A stretch of 6,760 nucleotides of DNA from Pseudomonadota bacterium (GTDB lineage Bacteria; Desulfobacterota; Desulfovibrionia; Desulfovibrionales; Desulfovibrionaceae), in NCBI GenBank assembly GCA_023450535.1, contig JAEXGX010000400.1:1-6760 (forward strand), read 5' to 3'. The translations under genes were made by a program, and so were the position numbers. Shown one piece after another: positions 1 to 5,803 of the stretch; positions within the stretch are counted from its first letter, which is position 1, and each line of letters begins with the position of its first letter. Below the pieces are notes generated by a model. It was not told the origin of the DNA. It made no database searches and saw only the letters and a program-made list of their open reading frames with translations.

Positions 1-234
1 CTAATTGTCATGGACGGCGGACGCATTGCGCTGGACGGCCCGCGCGATGAAGTCCTCGCCCGCCTCAAAGAACGCGCGGCGGCCCATTACGGAACAGGCA
101 AAACGCCTGGCAATACTCCGGCCGGAAAGCACGACAAAACCCCTGGCAACGCCGCTGACGCACCGGACAAAACGCCCGACACGCCCTCCGGCGCGGAACC
201 GCACAAGGAGAAGGATGCCCATGGCCAAGCCTGA
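1..234 (+). CDS. Type I secretion ABC transporter ATPase, C-terminal end (partial)
   Basis: Only the last 77 codons are in the window; the 5' end lies to the left. The first residues, LIVMDGGRIALDGPRDEVLARL, are split here as LIVMDGGRIAL and DGPRDEVLARL. They match the end of the nucleotide-binding domain of HlyB/LapB-type exporters, where the ATPase core closes with 'hI(V)hxxGrhhxxGpxdevLxrL'. The Walker and signature motifs are therefore off-window. After the domain comes a hydrophilic tail of about 45 residues, rich in Lys, Thr, Pro, Asp and Gly, with repeated KTPGN/KTPD units (codons at 100, 136 and 169). Such a tail is not part of the catalytic fold. The stop overlaps the start of the HlyD-like adaptor gene by 14 bases, which indicates translational coupling, and the pairing with that adaptor supports a type I secretion role. 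The transported substrate cannot be told from this window. Confidence 0.85.
   Translation, partial: LIVMDGGRIALDGPRDEVLARLKERAAAHYGTGKTPGNTPAGKHDKTPGNAADAPDKTPDTPSGAEPHKEKDAHGQA
100..180 (+). repeat. KTPGN/KTPD repeats in the exporter ATPase tail
   Basis: The C-terminal tail contains KTPGN at 100-114, KTPGN at 136-150 and KTPD at 169-180, spaced 33-36 bases apart. Codons differ between copies (aaa acg cct, aaa acc cct, aaa acg ccc), so the repetition has been kept at the protein level or is an old, diverged duplication. Function unknown. Confidence 0.6.
205..214 (+). promoter_or_regulatory. Ribosome binding site for the HlyD-like adaptor
   Basis: AAGGAGAAGG lies inside the end of the ATPase gene. 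It can serve an ATG at 215 (4 bases after AAGGAG) or an ATG at 221 (10 bases after AAGGAG, 6 after the second AAGG). Spacing favours 221 slightly; the two starts differ by two residues. Confidence 0.6.
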
Positions 235-1759
235 TCAATCCGATGCGCGGCCCGCAAGCCTTGCTCCCAGCGAGAAGGCGAATAAGGCTTCTGGGACATC
301 TCTTTCACGCGAAGATATTCTTTCCCGCGATTTCCCGGATGCCTTTCCCGAAGAAGAACTGCGTGAAGACGCCCGGCTTGACAAGGAAGAACTGCCTTAC
401 GTCAACGAAGTCGACGCGGCACTTGCCCGTATGCCGGATCGGAGCGCCCGCCTGCTGTCGTTGGCTGTAGGACTTTTCTTCCTCTGTTTTCTCGTTTGGG
501 CGGCCATGACGGACATTGACGAAGTCACTCATGCACAGGGACAGATAGTCTCGGCCCAGCGCACTCAGACCATCCAGAATCTTGAAGGAGGCATCCTTCA
601 GGAAGTGCTGGTATACGAAGGCCAGGTGGTGGAAAAAGGAACCTTGCTGGCCCGGCTTTCCAATGAAATGGCTGCGTCGACCTACCGCGACGCGGTGAAC
701 AAGGCTCTGGAAGCGGCTGCTTCCATCATCCGCCTGGACGCCGAACTGACGGACAAGGCCCCGGTTTATCCTCCTGATTTCGGCGAGGATATTCTGAAAA
801 GCCTGGGCGACGCTGTGAGTGAGCTGGGGGAGACAGATGCCCAGGCCATACGACGGCAGATCATCACTAATCAAATGGCTCTGTACAATTCCCGCAGGCA
901 GCAACAAAAAAGCGAACTTGCTCTGCTGGAAGCCCAGGTGCAGCAACGTCAGGCGGAAGTCAAAGAACTTGAAGCCCGCAAGACGCAGACGGACAAAAGC
1001 CTGGCCCTGGCCATCGAACAGCGCAATATCGCCCAGCCCCTGGTTCAGAAGCGCGCCTATTCCCGCGTTTCCTTCCTTGAACTGGAGCAAAAGGTCAACA
1101 ATCTTCAGGGTGAAGTGGCCCAGCTGGCTGCATCCATTCCCCGTGCCCAGAGCGCCGCACTGGAGGCTGAACAGCGCATTGCATCACGTCAGGCGGAAAT
1201 CAATGCCGCAGTGGTGGATGAGCTGAACAAACGCCATGTCGAACTGACCAGCCTCCGGGAAACCTTAAACGCAGGCGGCGACCGAGTGACGCGGACCGAA
1301 CTGCGCTCGCCGGTGCAGGGCACCATCCAGCGCATTTATATTTCCACAGTGGGCGGCGTGGTCAAGCCCGGTGAACCAATCATGGAAATCGTGCCGCTCA
1401 ACGATACACTACTGGTCGAAGCGCGTATCCGCCCGGCGGATGTCGCGTTTCTCCACCCCGGTCAGAAAGCAATGATCAAGATCTCCGCATACGACTTTTC
1501 CATCTACGGAGGTCTGGAGGCGACTCTCGAACAGATCAGCGCCGATACCATCAAAGAAACCCGGGGGGCGCAGGAAGATTTTTATTACCGGGCCACATTG
1601 CACACCAAAACCACGGAATTGGTGTACCACATGGAAAAACTTCCCATCATCCCCGGCATGATGGCGCAGGTTGATATTCTTACCGGTAAAAAATCCGTAC
1701 TGGATTATCTGCTCAAACCCATTCTCAAGGCCCGCCAGAACGCTCTGCGGGAACGATAA
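221..1759 (+). CDS. HlyD family type I secretion periplasmic adaptor (membrane fusion protein)
   Basis: This is the inner-membrane/periplasmic adaptor that links an ABC exporter to a TolC-like outer membrane channel. From the ATG at 221 it is 512 residues, longer than E. coli HlyD (about 480). The extra length is an acidic cytoplasmic N-terminus of about 77 residues. One membrane segment follows at about 78-100 (LLSLAVGLFFLCFLVWAAM). Next comes the first lipoyl/barrel half (TIQNLEGGILQEVLVYEGQVV), then a long alpha-hairpin coiled coil at about 205-350 rich in Gln, Glu, Ala and Leu. The second lipoyl half has LRSPVQGTIQRI and GGVVKPGEPIMEIVP. The C-terminal beta region ends in the HlyD signature area (PGMMAQVDILTGKKSVLDYL). 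The reading frame is open further upstream, but that stretch lies over the ATPase gene, and the ribosome binding site fixes the start at 215 or 221. It is translationally coupled to the ATPase gene. Family assignment is secure; the substrate is not known. Confidence 0.95.
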   Translation: MAKPDQSDARPASLAPSEKANKASGTSLSREDILSRDFPDAFPEEELREDARLDKEELPYVNEVDAALARMPDRSARLLSLAVGLFFLCFLVWAAMTDIDEVTHAQGQIVSAQRTQTIQNLEGGILQEVLVYEGQVVEKGTLLARLSNEMAASTYRDAVNKALEAAASIIRLDAELTDKAPVYPPDFGEDILKSLGDAVSELGETDAQAIRRQIITNQMALYNSRRQQQKSELALLEAQVQQRQAEVKELEARKTQTDKSLALAIEQRNIAQPLVQKRAYSRVSFLELEQKVNNLQGEVAQLAASIPRAQSAALEAEQRIASRQAEINAAVVDELNKRHVELTSLRETLNAGGDRVTRTELRSPVQGTIQRIYISTVGGVVKPGEPIMEIVPLNDTLLVEARIRPADVAFLHPGQKAMIKISAYDFSIYGGLEATLEQISADTIKETRGAQEDFYYRATLHTKTTELVYHMEKLPIIPGMMAQVDILTGKKSVLDYLLKPILKARQNALRER

Positions 1760-1823
1760 AAACCGCTGCCAAATGCCACGGAAGCCCTCGTTGAAAGCGA
1801 TAATTTCAGACGCTGCACACCAC

Positions 1824-1828
1824 AAGGA
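1824..1828 (+). promoter_or_regulatory. Ribosome binding site for the PAS/HD-GYP-like sensor
   Basis: AAGGA lies 6 bases before the ATG at 1835, which supports that start. No promoter or terminator is evident in the 75-base gap behind the adaptor gene, so co-transcription with the exporter genes is likely. Confidence 0.65.
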
Positions 1829-1834
1829 CACGCC

Positions 1835-3964
1835 ATGAGAGCTCGTAAACATAATCGTCGCACCGGATACCGTTCCCGCGTAGCGTTGATCTTCCTTCTT
1901 CTCTGCGTCGTCACGGTCGGCGCACTGGGCGCATATATCCTGATCGGCACAGGTCAGAAGCGCTTGACCGACCAGACAGTAGCAGCGCTGCTCCACCAGG
2001 CGCAAGGCCGGGTGTCCGCTCTTGTTTCCTGGTATGGCGGAGTAGAAAACCCTCTGACCGCGTTTACCCGTCAGGATGTGCTGAAACTCTTCGTTGATGG
2101 AGTCAACAGCCTCGACGGCGGTGCAGCCGAATTGCTCAAAGGAGAACCTGCACAAAACACGCAGGATGAAGAAAATACACAGGATGAAGAGAATACGGAA
2201 AGCGAAATTCCCCGGCTTCGCCGCCAGCTTCCCGCTCTGCGCTCCCTTCTCGCCGGGCAACTGTCTCCCTTTATCCTGGAACTCGACCTGGTGATGCCGG
2301 ATATGACGCCTCTTGTTCATGCCGACGAACGGGGAGGAGAAAAAGCGGAGGAATTCATCCCCGACATACGAGCCGCTGTGGAAACAGCCATACAGGACAA
2401 CGCCGTGCATATTTCTCCCGTGCGGATTTCAGCGCGGGGGGATACCGTCCTGACGCTTATCCTGCCTGTACAGGGGTACCTGAAAACAATGCAGGATAAA
2501 CCTGAAGGAGTCCTGGTCGCCACATTGCGCCTCAGCCGGGCCGTAGGCTTGTCCTCCGTCCCGCGCGGGGGAGACAGCTCCGCAGTGGCTACACGCCTGC
2601 TGCACCTTTCCACACAAGGAGTATCCCCAGGCCAGCATTTCAAGCTGGAACAGCTTGAAGCAGGAGCAATCATTCCTCTGCCCGGCTGGAGTGCCGACGA
2701 ACAAGGTTCCTTGCCCTTTGCCGTACGTTCTCTCCCTGATGGCACCTCGGTTTTTTCCGTGAGCGTCAAGGTACCGGATCTGCCCCTGGCCGTGGGAGCA
2801 GATATTCCGGAAAGTGTTGTTTTACAGGAATTCCGGGACTATCGTGATGATGTTCTGTTCTGGGCCGCCATTCTGACTCTGGGAGCCTGCCTGCTGACCA
2901 GCTTCCTGTGGTGGCGTCTGGTAGGGCGCCACGCCGAGGCCGTAAGCCGGGAACTGGAAGACCTGCATAATACGGTAATACAACAGCATGAACTTATTGC
3001 CAATATTACCGAAGCCCTCAGTGACGGACTCGTGGTGCAAAACCGCCTGGGGCGCATACTTTATGCCAACTCCGCCTTCGGGCACATCCTCGGACGCTCT
3101 GTGGCGTCTCTCATGGGCAGTGCGCCGGAAGCAGCCTTGCTCAGTTCCAGAGGTGAAGCGTTTGACACTCGCTGGAGTGAGGTACTGCGCATAAATCACC
3201 CCATTACTTTCACCAAGAAACTTTCTTCCCTTGAATCGAGCGACTCTGAACACCCCGGTCACAAACATTTTCAGATAACATCAGAACCCTTTTACGACGA
3301 AGAGGGTACTGTCACCGGCGTGGTAGCCCTGTGCCGCGATGTCACCGACATGATTCACGCGCAGGAACGGCAGCAAGCCATGATCTGGAAAACGGTCAGC
3401 GCCCTGAGCACTTCCATTGAAGTTGTCGACCCGTATTTGCGCGGCCAATCGGACCATACCGGCAATCTTGCCTTGCACATGGCCTCTTTACTGGGTTGGG
3501 ACAAAGCACGCAAGGATACTCTGCGCATTGCCGCCAGCCTTTCCCAACTCGGAATGCTGCGCCTGCCGCGCGGTCTGGTCAACAAGACCGGTCTGCTCAC
3601 CCGGGAAGAACGAATTCAACTGCAAAACCATGTGAACTACGCAAAGGAAATGCTGGATGGAATAGATTTCGGGCTGCCCGTGGTGGAAGTCATTATGCAA
3701 ATGTATGAACGCATGGACGGTTCAGGCTACCCCAATGGCCTTCAGGGCGACGCCATTTGTGAGGAAGCCCGGCTGCTTGCTGTGGCGAACACCTTCTGCG
3801 CCCTGTTGCGCCCGCGCTCCTACAGGCAGGCATGCGCCAGAGATGACGCTCTGCATATCCTCTCCCAGGAAAATACAAAATACGATCAGCGCTTTGTCGA
3901 GACGCTGCAAATCTTCCTTGCCAGTGACGAAGGGAAGAACTTTGTTACGGAGTTGTGCGGATAA
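1835..3964 (+). CDS. Two-TM sensor with PAS domain and degenerate HD-GYP output domain
   Basis: A 709-residue inner-membrane signalling protein. A short basic N-terminus precedes TM1 (about 14-38, ALIFLLLCVVTVGALGAYIL). A periplasmic domain of about 300 residues follows (about 40-339), possibly Cache-like from layout only. TM2 lies at about 340-362, then a helical linker, a PAS domain (about 385-505, with GRILYANSAFGHILGRS and a PAC-like end), and an HD-GYP-like domain (about 516-690). Working HD-GYP enzymes hydrolyse c-di-GMP using metals held by an HD pair, further histidines and an aspartate. Here H541, H599 and the DGSGYP loop (GYP at 631-633) remain, but the HD pair is S570-Q571 and the lysine of 'DIGK' is M574. 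The 'HHE' motif is M623-Y624-E625, and the Asp residues of 'VADxxDAL' are N652 and C655. I infer loss of catalysis with possible ligand binding or protein contact. The gene sits 75 bases behind the exporter adaptor on the same strand, so a role in controlling that exporter or its product is plausible but unproven. It is not a LapD homologue: no GGDEF or EAL domain is visible. Confidence 0.88.
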   Translation: MRARKHNRRTGYRSRVALIFLLLCVVTVGALGAYILIGTGQKRLTDQTVAALLHQAQGRVSALVSWYGGVENPLTAFTRQDVLKLFVDGVNSLDGGAAELLKGEPAQNTQDEENTQDEENTESEIPRLRRQLPALRSLLAGQLSPFILELDLVMPDMTPLVHADERGGEKAEEFIPDIRAAVETAIQDNAVHISPVRISARGDTVLTLILPVQGYLKTMQDKPEGVLVATLRLSRAVGLSSVPRGGDSSAVATRLLHLSTQGVSPGQHFKLEQLEAGAIIPLPGWSADEQGSLPFAVRSLPDGTSVFSVSVKVPDLPLAVGADIPESVVLQEFRDYRDDVLFWAAILTLGACLLTSFLWWRLVGRHAEAVSRELEDLHNTVIQQHELIANITEALSDGLVVQNRLGRILYANSAFGHILGRSVASLMGSAPEAALLSSRGEAFDTRWSEVLRINHPITFTKKLSSLESSDSEHPGHKHFQITSEPFYDEEGTVTGVVALCRDVTDMIHAQERQQAMIWKTVSALSTSIEVVDPYLRGQSDHTGNLALHMASLLGWDKARKDTLRIAASLSQLGMLRLPRGLVNKTGLLTREERIQLQNHVNYAKEMLDGIDFGLPVVEVIMQMYERMDGSGYPNGLQGDAICEEARLLAVANTFCALLRPRSYRQACARDDALHILSQENTKYDQRFVETLQIFLASDEGKNFVTELCG
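2156..2200 (+). repeat. In-frame 18-base tandem repeat (NTQDEE) in the periplasmic domain
   Basis: Two adjacent 18-base units (2156-2173 and 2174-2191) each encode NTQDEE and are followed by a partial third (NTESE). The units differ at two wobble bases. The result is a very acidic linker inside the periplasmic sensor region. It may be a slippage-prone length polymorphism. Confidence 0.7.
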
Positions 3965-4093
3965 CGTTACCGGTCTGTCCAGAGCATTTTGCTATTGAAC
4001 ATATCTGCCAGCCAGACCCTATGTTCTGGCCCGCAGGTTTCACGCCTGAAGCCGGAGCTTGCTCTCCTGTCCATGCGGGGGGAAGGGGCCGGG
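3965..4093. other. Convergent junction between the sensor gene and nrdG
   Basis: These 129 bases separate two genes that point at each other. No T-tailed intrinsic terminator is present for either. Two weak structures can be drawn: GCCAGA/TCTGGC (4011-4016 with 4025-4030, 8-base loop) and AGCA/TGCT (3983-3986 with 3990-3993). I see no convincing small gene here. Confidence 0.5.
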
Positions 4094-4104
4094 CTATTCC
4101 CCCC
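4077..4104. other. GC-rich hairpin over the nrdG stop codon
   Basis: GGGGGGAA (4077-4084) and TTCCCCCC (4097-4104) form a perfect 8-bp stem around a 12-base loop that holds the nrdG stop codon (4094-4096). No U-run follows on either strand, so it is at best a weak or factor-assisted terminator or an RNA 3'-end stabiliser. Confidence 0.35.
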
Positions 4105-4612
4105 TCTCATGCAGCTCATGCAATACAACGCTTCCACGTGTAAGGCTTGCGGGAACATCAATGATCCTCTGATTACGGGAGCCGCGAAAGCGTAACGTCA
4201 TTGACTTTTCAGCTTCCATAAAGGGGCCGTCCACCAGAATATCCAGTTCTTCCAGCAGGGCGCGCTTTTCCGCATCGGCTGAAATCTGTTCATAGGTATA
4301 GCCGCTGAATGCCGCCAGATTATAGCCGCGCGCCCGCAGCTTCTTTGCCAGAGCGATCAGAGCTGTACTTTGACAGAAAGGTTCTCCCCCGCTGAACGTA
4401 ACGCCCCGCGTGATGGGGTTCTTCCCCACATCAGCCAGCACCCAAGACAAGCTGACTTCACGCCCGGCGGAAAAATCGTGCGTCTCCGGGTTATGACAAC
4501 CGGGACAACGATGCGGGCAGCCCTGTGTGAAGAGCACATAGCGCAAGCCCGGCCCGTCTACAATAGATTCCTCAACTGTTCCCGCAATGCGCAGGGTCAT
4601 CTCTTCCGTCAT
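4094..4612 (-). CDS. nrdG: Anaerobic ribonucleotide reductase activating protein (radical SAM)
   Basis: NrdG uses a [4Fe-4S] cluster and S-adenosylmethionine to place a glycyl radical on NrdD, the class III reductase that makes deoxyribonucleotides without oxygen. The 172-residue product has the radical SAM cluster motif CxxxCxxC at C32, C36 and C39 (CPHRCPGC), preceded by the family's 'SIVDGPGLRYVLFTQG'. The SAM-binding SGGEP is at 74-78, and late family motifs include SGYTYEQI (103-110) and DILVDGPF (124-131), followed by RFRGSRNQRIID (141-152). The length is close to that of E. coli NrdG (154), with a slightly longer tail. The start at 4612 is supported by AGGAG eight bases upstream; the in-frame ATG at 4600 has no spaced ribosome binding site. 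nrdD, often the neighbour, is not in the window. A closely related glycyl-radical activase cannot be fully excluded, but the short length without extra ferredoxin-like cysteines fits NrdG. Confidence 0.93.
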   Translation of the reverse strand: MTEEMTLRIAGTVEESIVDGPGLRYVLFTQGCPHRCPGCHNPETHDFSAGREVSLSWVLADVGKNPITRGVTFSGGEPFCQSTALIALAKKLRARGYNLAAFSGYTYEQISADAEKRALLEELDILVDGPFMEAEKSMTLRFRGSRNQRIIDVPASLTRGSVVLHELHERGE

Positions 4613-4620
4613 GGCGAAAT

Positions 4621-4625
4621 CTCCT
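4621..4625 (-). promoter_or_regulatory. Ribosome binding site for nrdG
   Basis: Read on the minus strand, AGGAG lies 8 bases before the ATG at 4612, within a GAAGAGGAGA purine run. It decides between the two possible starts at 4612 and 4600. Confidence 0.7.
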
Positions 4626-4629
4626 CTTC

Positions 4630-4660
4630 AGAGCAGTTCAACATTGGATTGAACAGCTCT
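4630..4660. other. Imperfect palindrome in front of nrdG
   Basis: Two 12-base arms (4630-4641 and 4649-4660) pair at 11 of 12 positions around a 7-base spacer; the single mismatch is A4635 opposite A4655. It fills the space between the terminator at 4668 and the nrdG ribosome binding site. It could be an operator for nrdG, an mRNA leader hairpin, or a member of a dispersed repeat family. It does not match the FNR half-site TTGAT or the NrdR box as I know them. Confidence 0.6.
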
Positions 4661-4667
4661 AACCCTA

Positions 4668-4710
4668 AAAAAGAACCCTGTTCTCCTTTTGGGAGAACAG
4701 GGTTCTTTTT
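4668..4710. terminator. Bidirectional intrinsic terminator behind the flagellin gene
   Basis: A perfect 19-bp inverted repeat (4668-4686 with 4692-4710) has a 5-base loop, with a GC-rich centre (GAACCCTGTTCTCC) flanked by A-run and T-run. On the minus strand it is followed by U residues and lies 43 bases after the flagellin stop, so it most likely ends flagellin transcription. The symmetric A/T flanks let it work on the plus strand too. It also separates nrdG from the abundant flagellin transcript. Confidence 0.93.
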
Positions 4711-4752
4711 ACTTCCTGATGCAGGCGGGGGCAAGCCCGCCGCTTACCGGAA

Positions 4753-5637
4753 TTAGCCGATGAGGCTCATGGCCATCTGAGGCAACGAGTTGGCCTGGCC
4801 CAGCATGGATACAGCGGACTGGGTCAGAATCTGGTTGCGCACGAAGTTGGTCATTTCCGTGGCGACGTCAACGTCGGAAATCCGCGATTCCGCAGACTGG
4901 AGGTTTTCAGCCTGAACTTCCAGGTTGGTGATGGTGTTTTCCAGACGGTTCTGGAGAGCACCAAGGTGGGCGCGGATGTTGTCCTTGGACACGATGGCGT
5001 TGTTGATGGCCACCAGAGCTTCCTGCGCGTTGGCCTGCGTGGAAATGTTGTTCCCCGCCCTGCCGCCGTTGGCAGAACCCAGTCCGAGAGCAGAAGCTGT
5101 GGAGCTACCGATCTCGATGTAGTAGTAGTCTTCCGCTGAATCGTTCTGCGTACCGAAGTGGATCTTCATCTTGCCCGTGGAGGTCATGCCACTGCCGTTG
5201 TGAGCGCCGGACAGGTTGCCGTTCAACAGATGAATACCGTTGAAGTCCGTGGCGTTGGCGATACGGGTGATTTCCGAGGCCATCTGCTGATACTCGGAGT
5301 CAATGATCATACGCTGAGTCGAGTCGTAGGTGCCGGTAGCAGCCTGCTCAGCCAGTTCCTTCATGCGGATCAGCTTTTCGTCGATAACGCCCAGAGCGCC
5401 GTCGGCGGTCTGAATCAACGAAATACCGTCATTGGCATTACGCACACCCTGGTTCAGGGCGGCGATGTCAGAACGCATGAGTTCGCGGATGGCGAGGCCG
5501 GCGGCGTCGTCGGCGGCAGATTCAACACGCAGGCCGGAAGACAGCTTACGAGTGGAGTCAGTCAGCTTCTGATAGTGAGTGTTCAGCATGCGGCTGCTGT
5601 TCGCAGACGCCATATTGTGATTGATAACAAGAGACAT
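4753..5637 (-). CDS. fliC: Flagellin (flagellar filament protein)
   Basis: Subunit of the flagellar filament, exported through the flagellar type III apparatus. From the ATG at 5637 it has 294 residues and begins with the flagellin N-terminus MSLVINHNMASANSSRML. The conserved N-terminal D0/D1 helices occupy about 1-140 (KLSSGLRVESAADDAAGLAI, then NDGISLIQTADGAL), ending at TDFNGIHLLNG. The variable centre is only about 60 residues and includes IHFGTQNDSAEDYYYIEIG. The C-terminal D1/D0 helices (LGALQNRLENTITNL, SRISDVDVATEMTNF, ending MAMSLIG) complete the coiled-coil partner. No cysteine is seen. An ATG at 5643 abuts the ribosome binding site with no spacing, whereas the 5637 ATG sits 6 bases from GGAGG and gives the canonical N-terminus. 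It has its own promoter region and terminator, so it is probably a single-gene unit. The symbol is by family; the local name may be flaA, flaB or hag. Confidence 0.97.
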   Translation of the reverse strand: MSLVINHNMASANSSRMLNTHYQKLTDSTRKLSSGLRVESAADDAAGLAIRELMRSDIAALNQGVRNANDGISLIQTADGALGVIDEKLIRMKELAEQAATGTYDSTQRMIIDSEYQQMASEITRIANATDFNGIHLLNGNLSGAHNGSGMTSTGKMKIHFGTQNDSAEDYYYIEIGSSTASALGLGSANGGRAGNNISTQANAQEALVAINNAIVSKDNIRAHLGALQNRLENTITNLEVQAENLQSAESRISDVDVATEMTNFVRNQILTQSAVSMLGQANSLPQMAMSLIG

Positions 5638-5643
5638 ACTCAT

Positions 5644-5648
5644 CCTCC
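5644..5648 (-). promoter_or_regulatory. Flagellin ribosome binding site, overlapping a GGA motif
   Basis: GGAGG on the minus strand lies 6 bases before the ATG at 5637 and directly against the ATG at 5643, so it selects 5637. The surrounding CATGGAGGATG contains two GGA triplets, the core bound by CsrA. Confidence 0.8.
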
Positions 5649-5674
5649 ATGAATTGATGTCTTACCCGGGCGAA

Positions 5675-5686
5675 GCGCAAATGCGC
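5675..5686 (-). other. Hairpin 2 in the flagellin mRNA leader
   Basis: GCGCA/TGCGC arms (5675-5679 with 5682-5686) are separated by only two bases. The loop is too tight for all five pairs to form in RNA, but a four-pair hairpin is possible. It lies about 38 bases upstream of the flagellin start, between the GGA hairpin and the ribosome binding site. Confidence 0.45.
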
Positions 5687-5687
5687 G

Positions 5688-5705
5688 AACCGCGTCCCTG
5701 CGGTT
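5688..5705 (-). promoter_or_regulatory. GGA-loop hairpin in the flagellin leader (possible CsrA site)
   Basis: On the minus strand AACCGC and GCGGTT pair perfectly (6 bp) around the loop AGGGAC. A GGA in a hairpin loop with flanking CA-R-GGA-n-G matches the core of the CsrA consensus. With the GGA in the Shine-Dalgarno and another CAAGGACGT at about 5731-5739, the leader has up to three candidate sites. The hairpin is seen directly; CsrA binding is inference. Confidence 0.5.
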
Positions 5706-5748
5706 TGTTCGCCGTTGTTACCCCCCTTAACGTCCTTGCGGAGAAAAG

Positions 5749-5777
5749 CTATAGGCTTCTCCCGGAAAATTTTTTTA
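5749..5777 (-). promoter_or_regulatory. Possible sigma-28 type flagellin promoter
   Basis: On the minus strand GCCTATAG (5756 to 5749) matches 6 of 8 bases of the sigma-28 -10 element GCCGATAA. An A-rich TAAAAAAA (from 5777) stands near the -35 position, though its TAAA is two bases too far away for ideal spacing. Transcription would start near 5741 and give a leader of about 100 bases. The AT-rich tract at 5766-5781 could also act as an upstream element for another sigma factor. I found no sigma-54 site with exact GG-N10-GC spacing. Confidence 0.4.
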
Positions 5778-5803
5778 AAAAGAGCGAAATAAATTAAGCA
5801 GCC

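Noticed and set aside
5..220. Upstream extension of the adaptor reading frame to position 5
   Set aside because: It overlaps the end of the exporter ATPase gene, encodes Arg/Pro-rich text unlike any HlyD N-terminus, and a ribosome binding site points to 215/221.
305..1090. 261-codon minus-strand frame inside the adaptor gene
   Set aside because: It is fully antisense to a secure HlyD-family gene and shows no recognisable motif.
1409..2410. 333-codon minus-strand frame across the adaptor-sensor junction
   Set aside because: It lies antisense to two well-supported genes, has no family features, and its Cys/Phe/Gly-rich composition is typical of a shadow frame.
3965..4195. Small plus-strand genes in the junction and over the nrdG 3' end
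   Set aside because: They lack ribosome binding sites and run antisense into nrdG; the translations show no domain-like features.
5158..5652. 164-codon plus-strand frame opposite the flagellin gene
   Set aside because: Antisense frames over strongly codon-biased flagellin genes often stay open; no ribosome binding site or family similarity was seen.
5672..5693. Sigma-54 promoter for flagellin (GG...TTTGC on the minus strand)
   Set aside because: The GG and GC elements are 11 bases apart instead of the required 10, and the -24 box is a poor match.
5740..5762. GGAGAA/TTCTCC inverted repeat as a terminator of the BPL_N-like gene
   Set aside because: The stem is short and interrupted, no U-run follows it on the minus strand, and it overlaps the likely flagellin -10 region.
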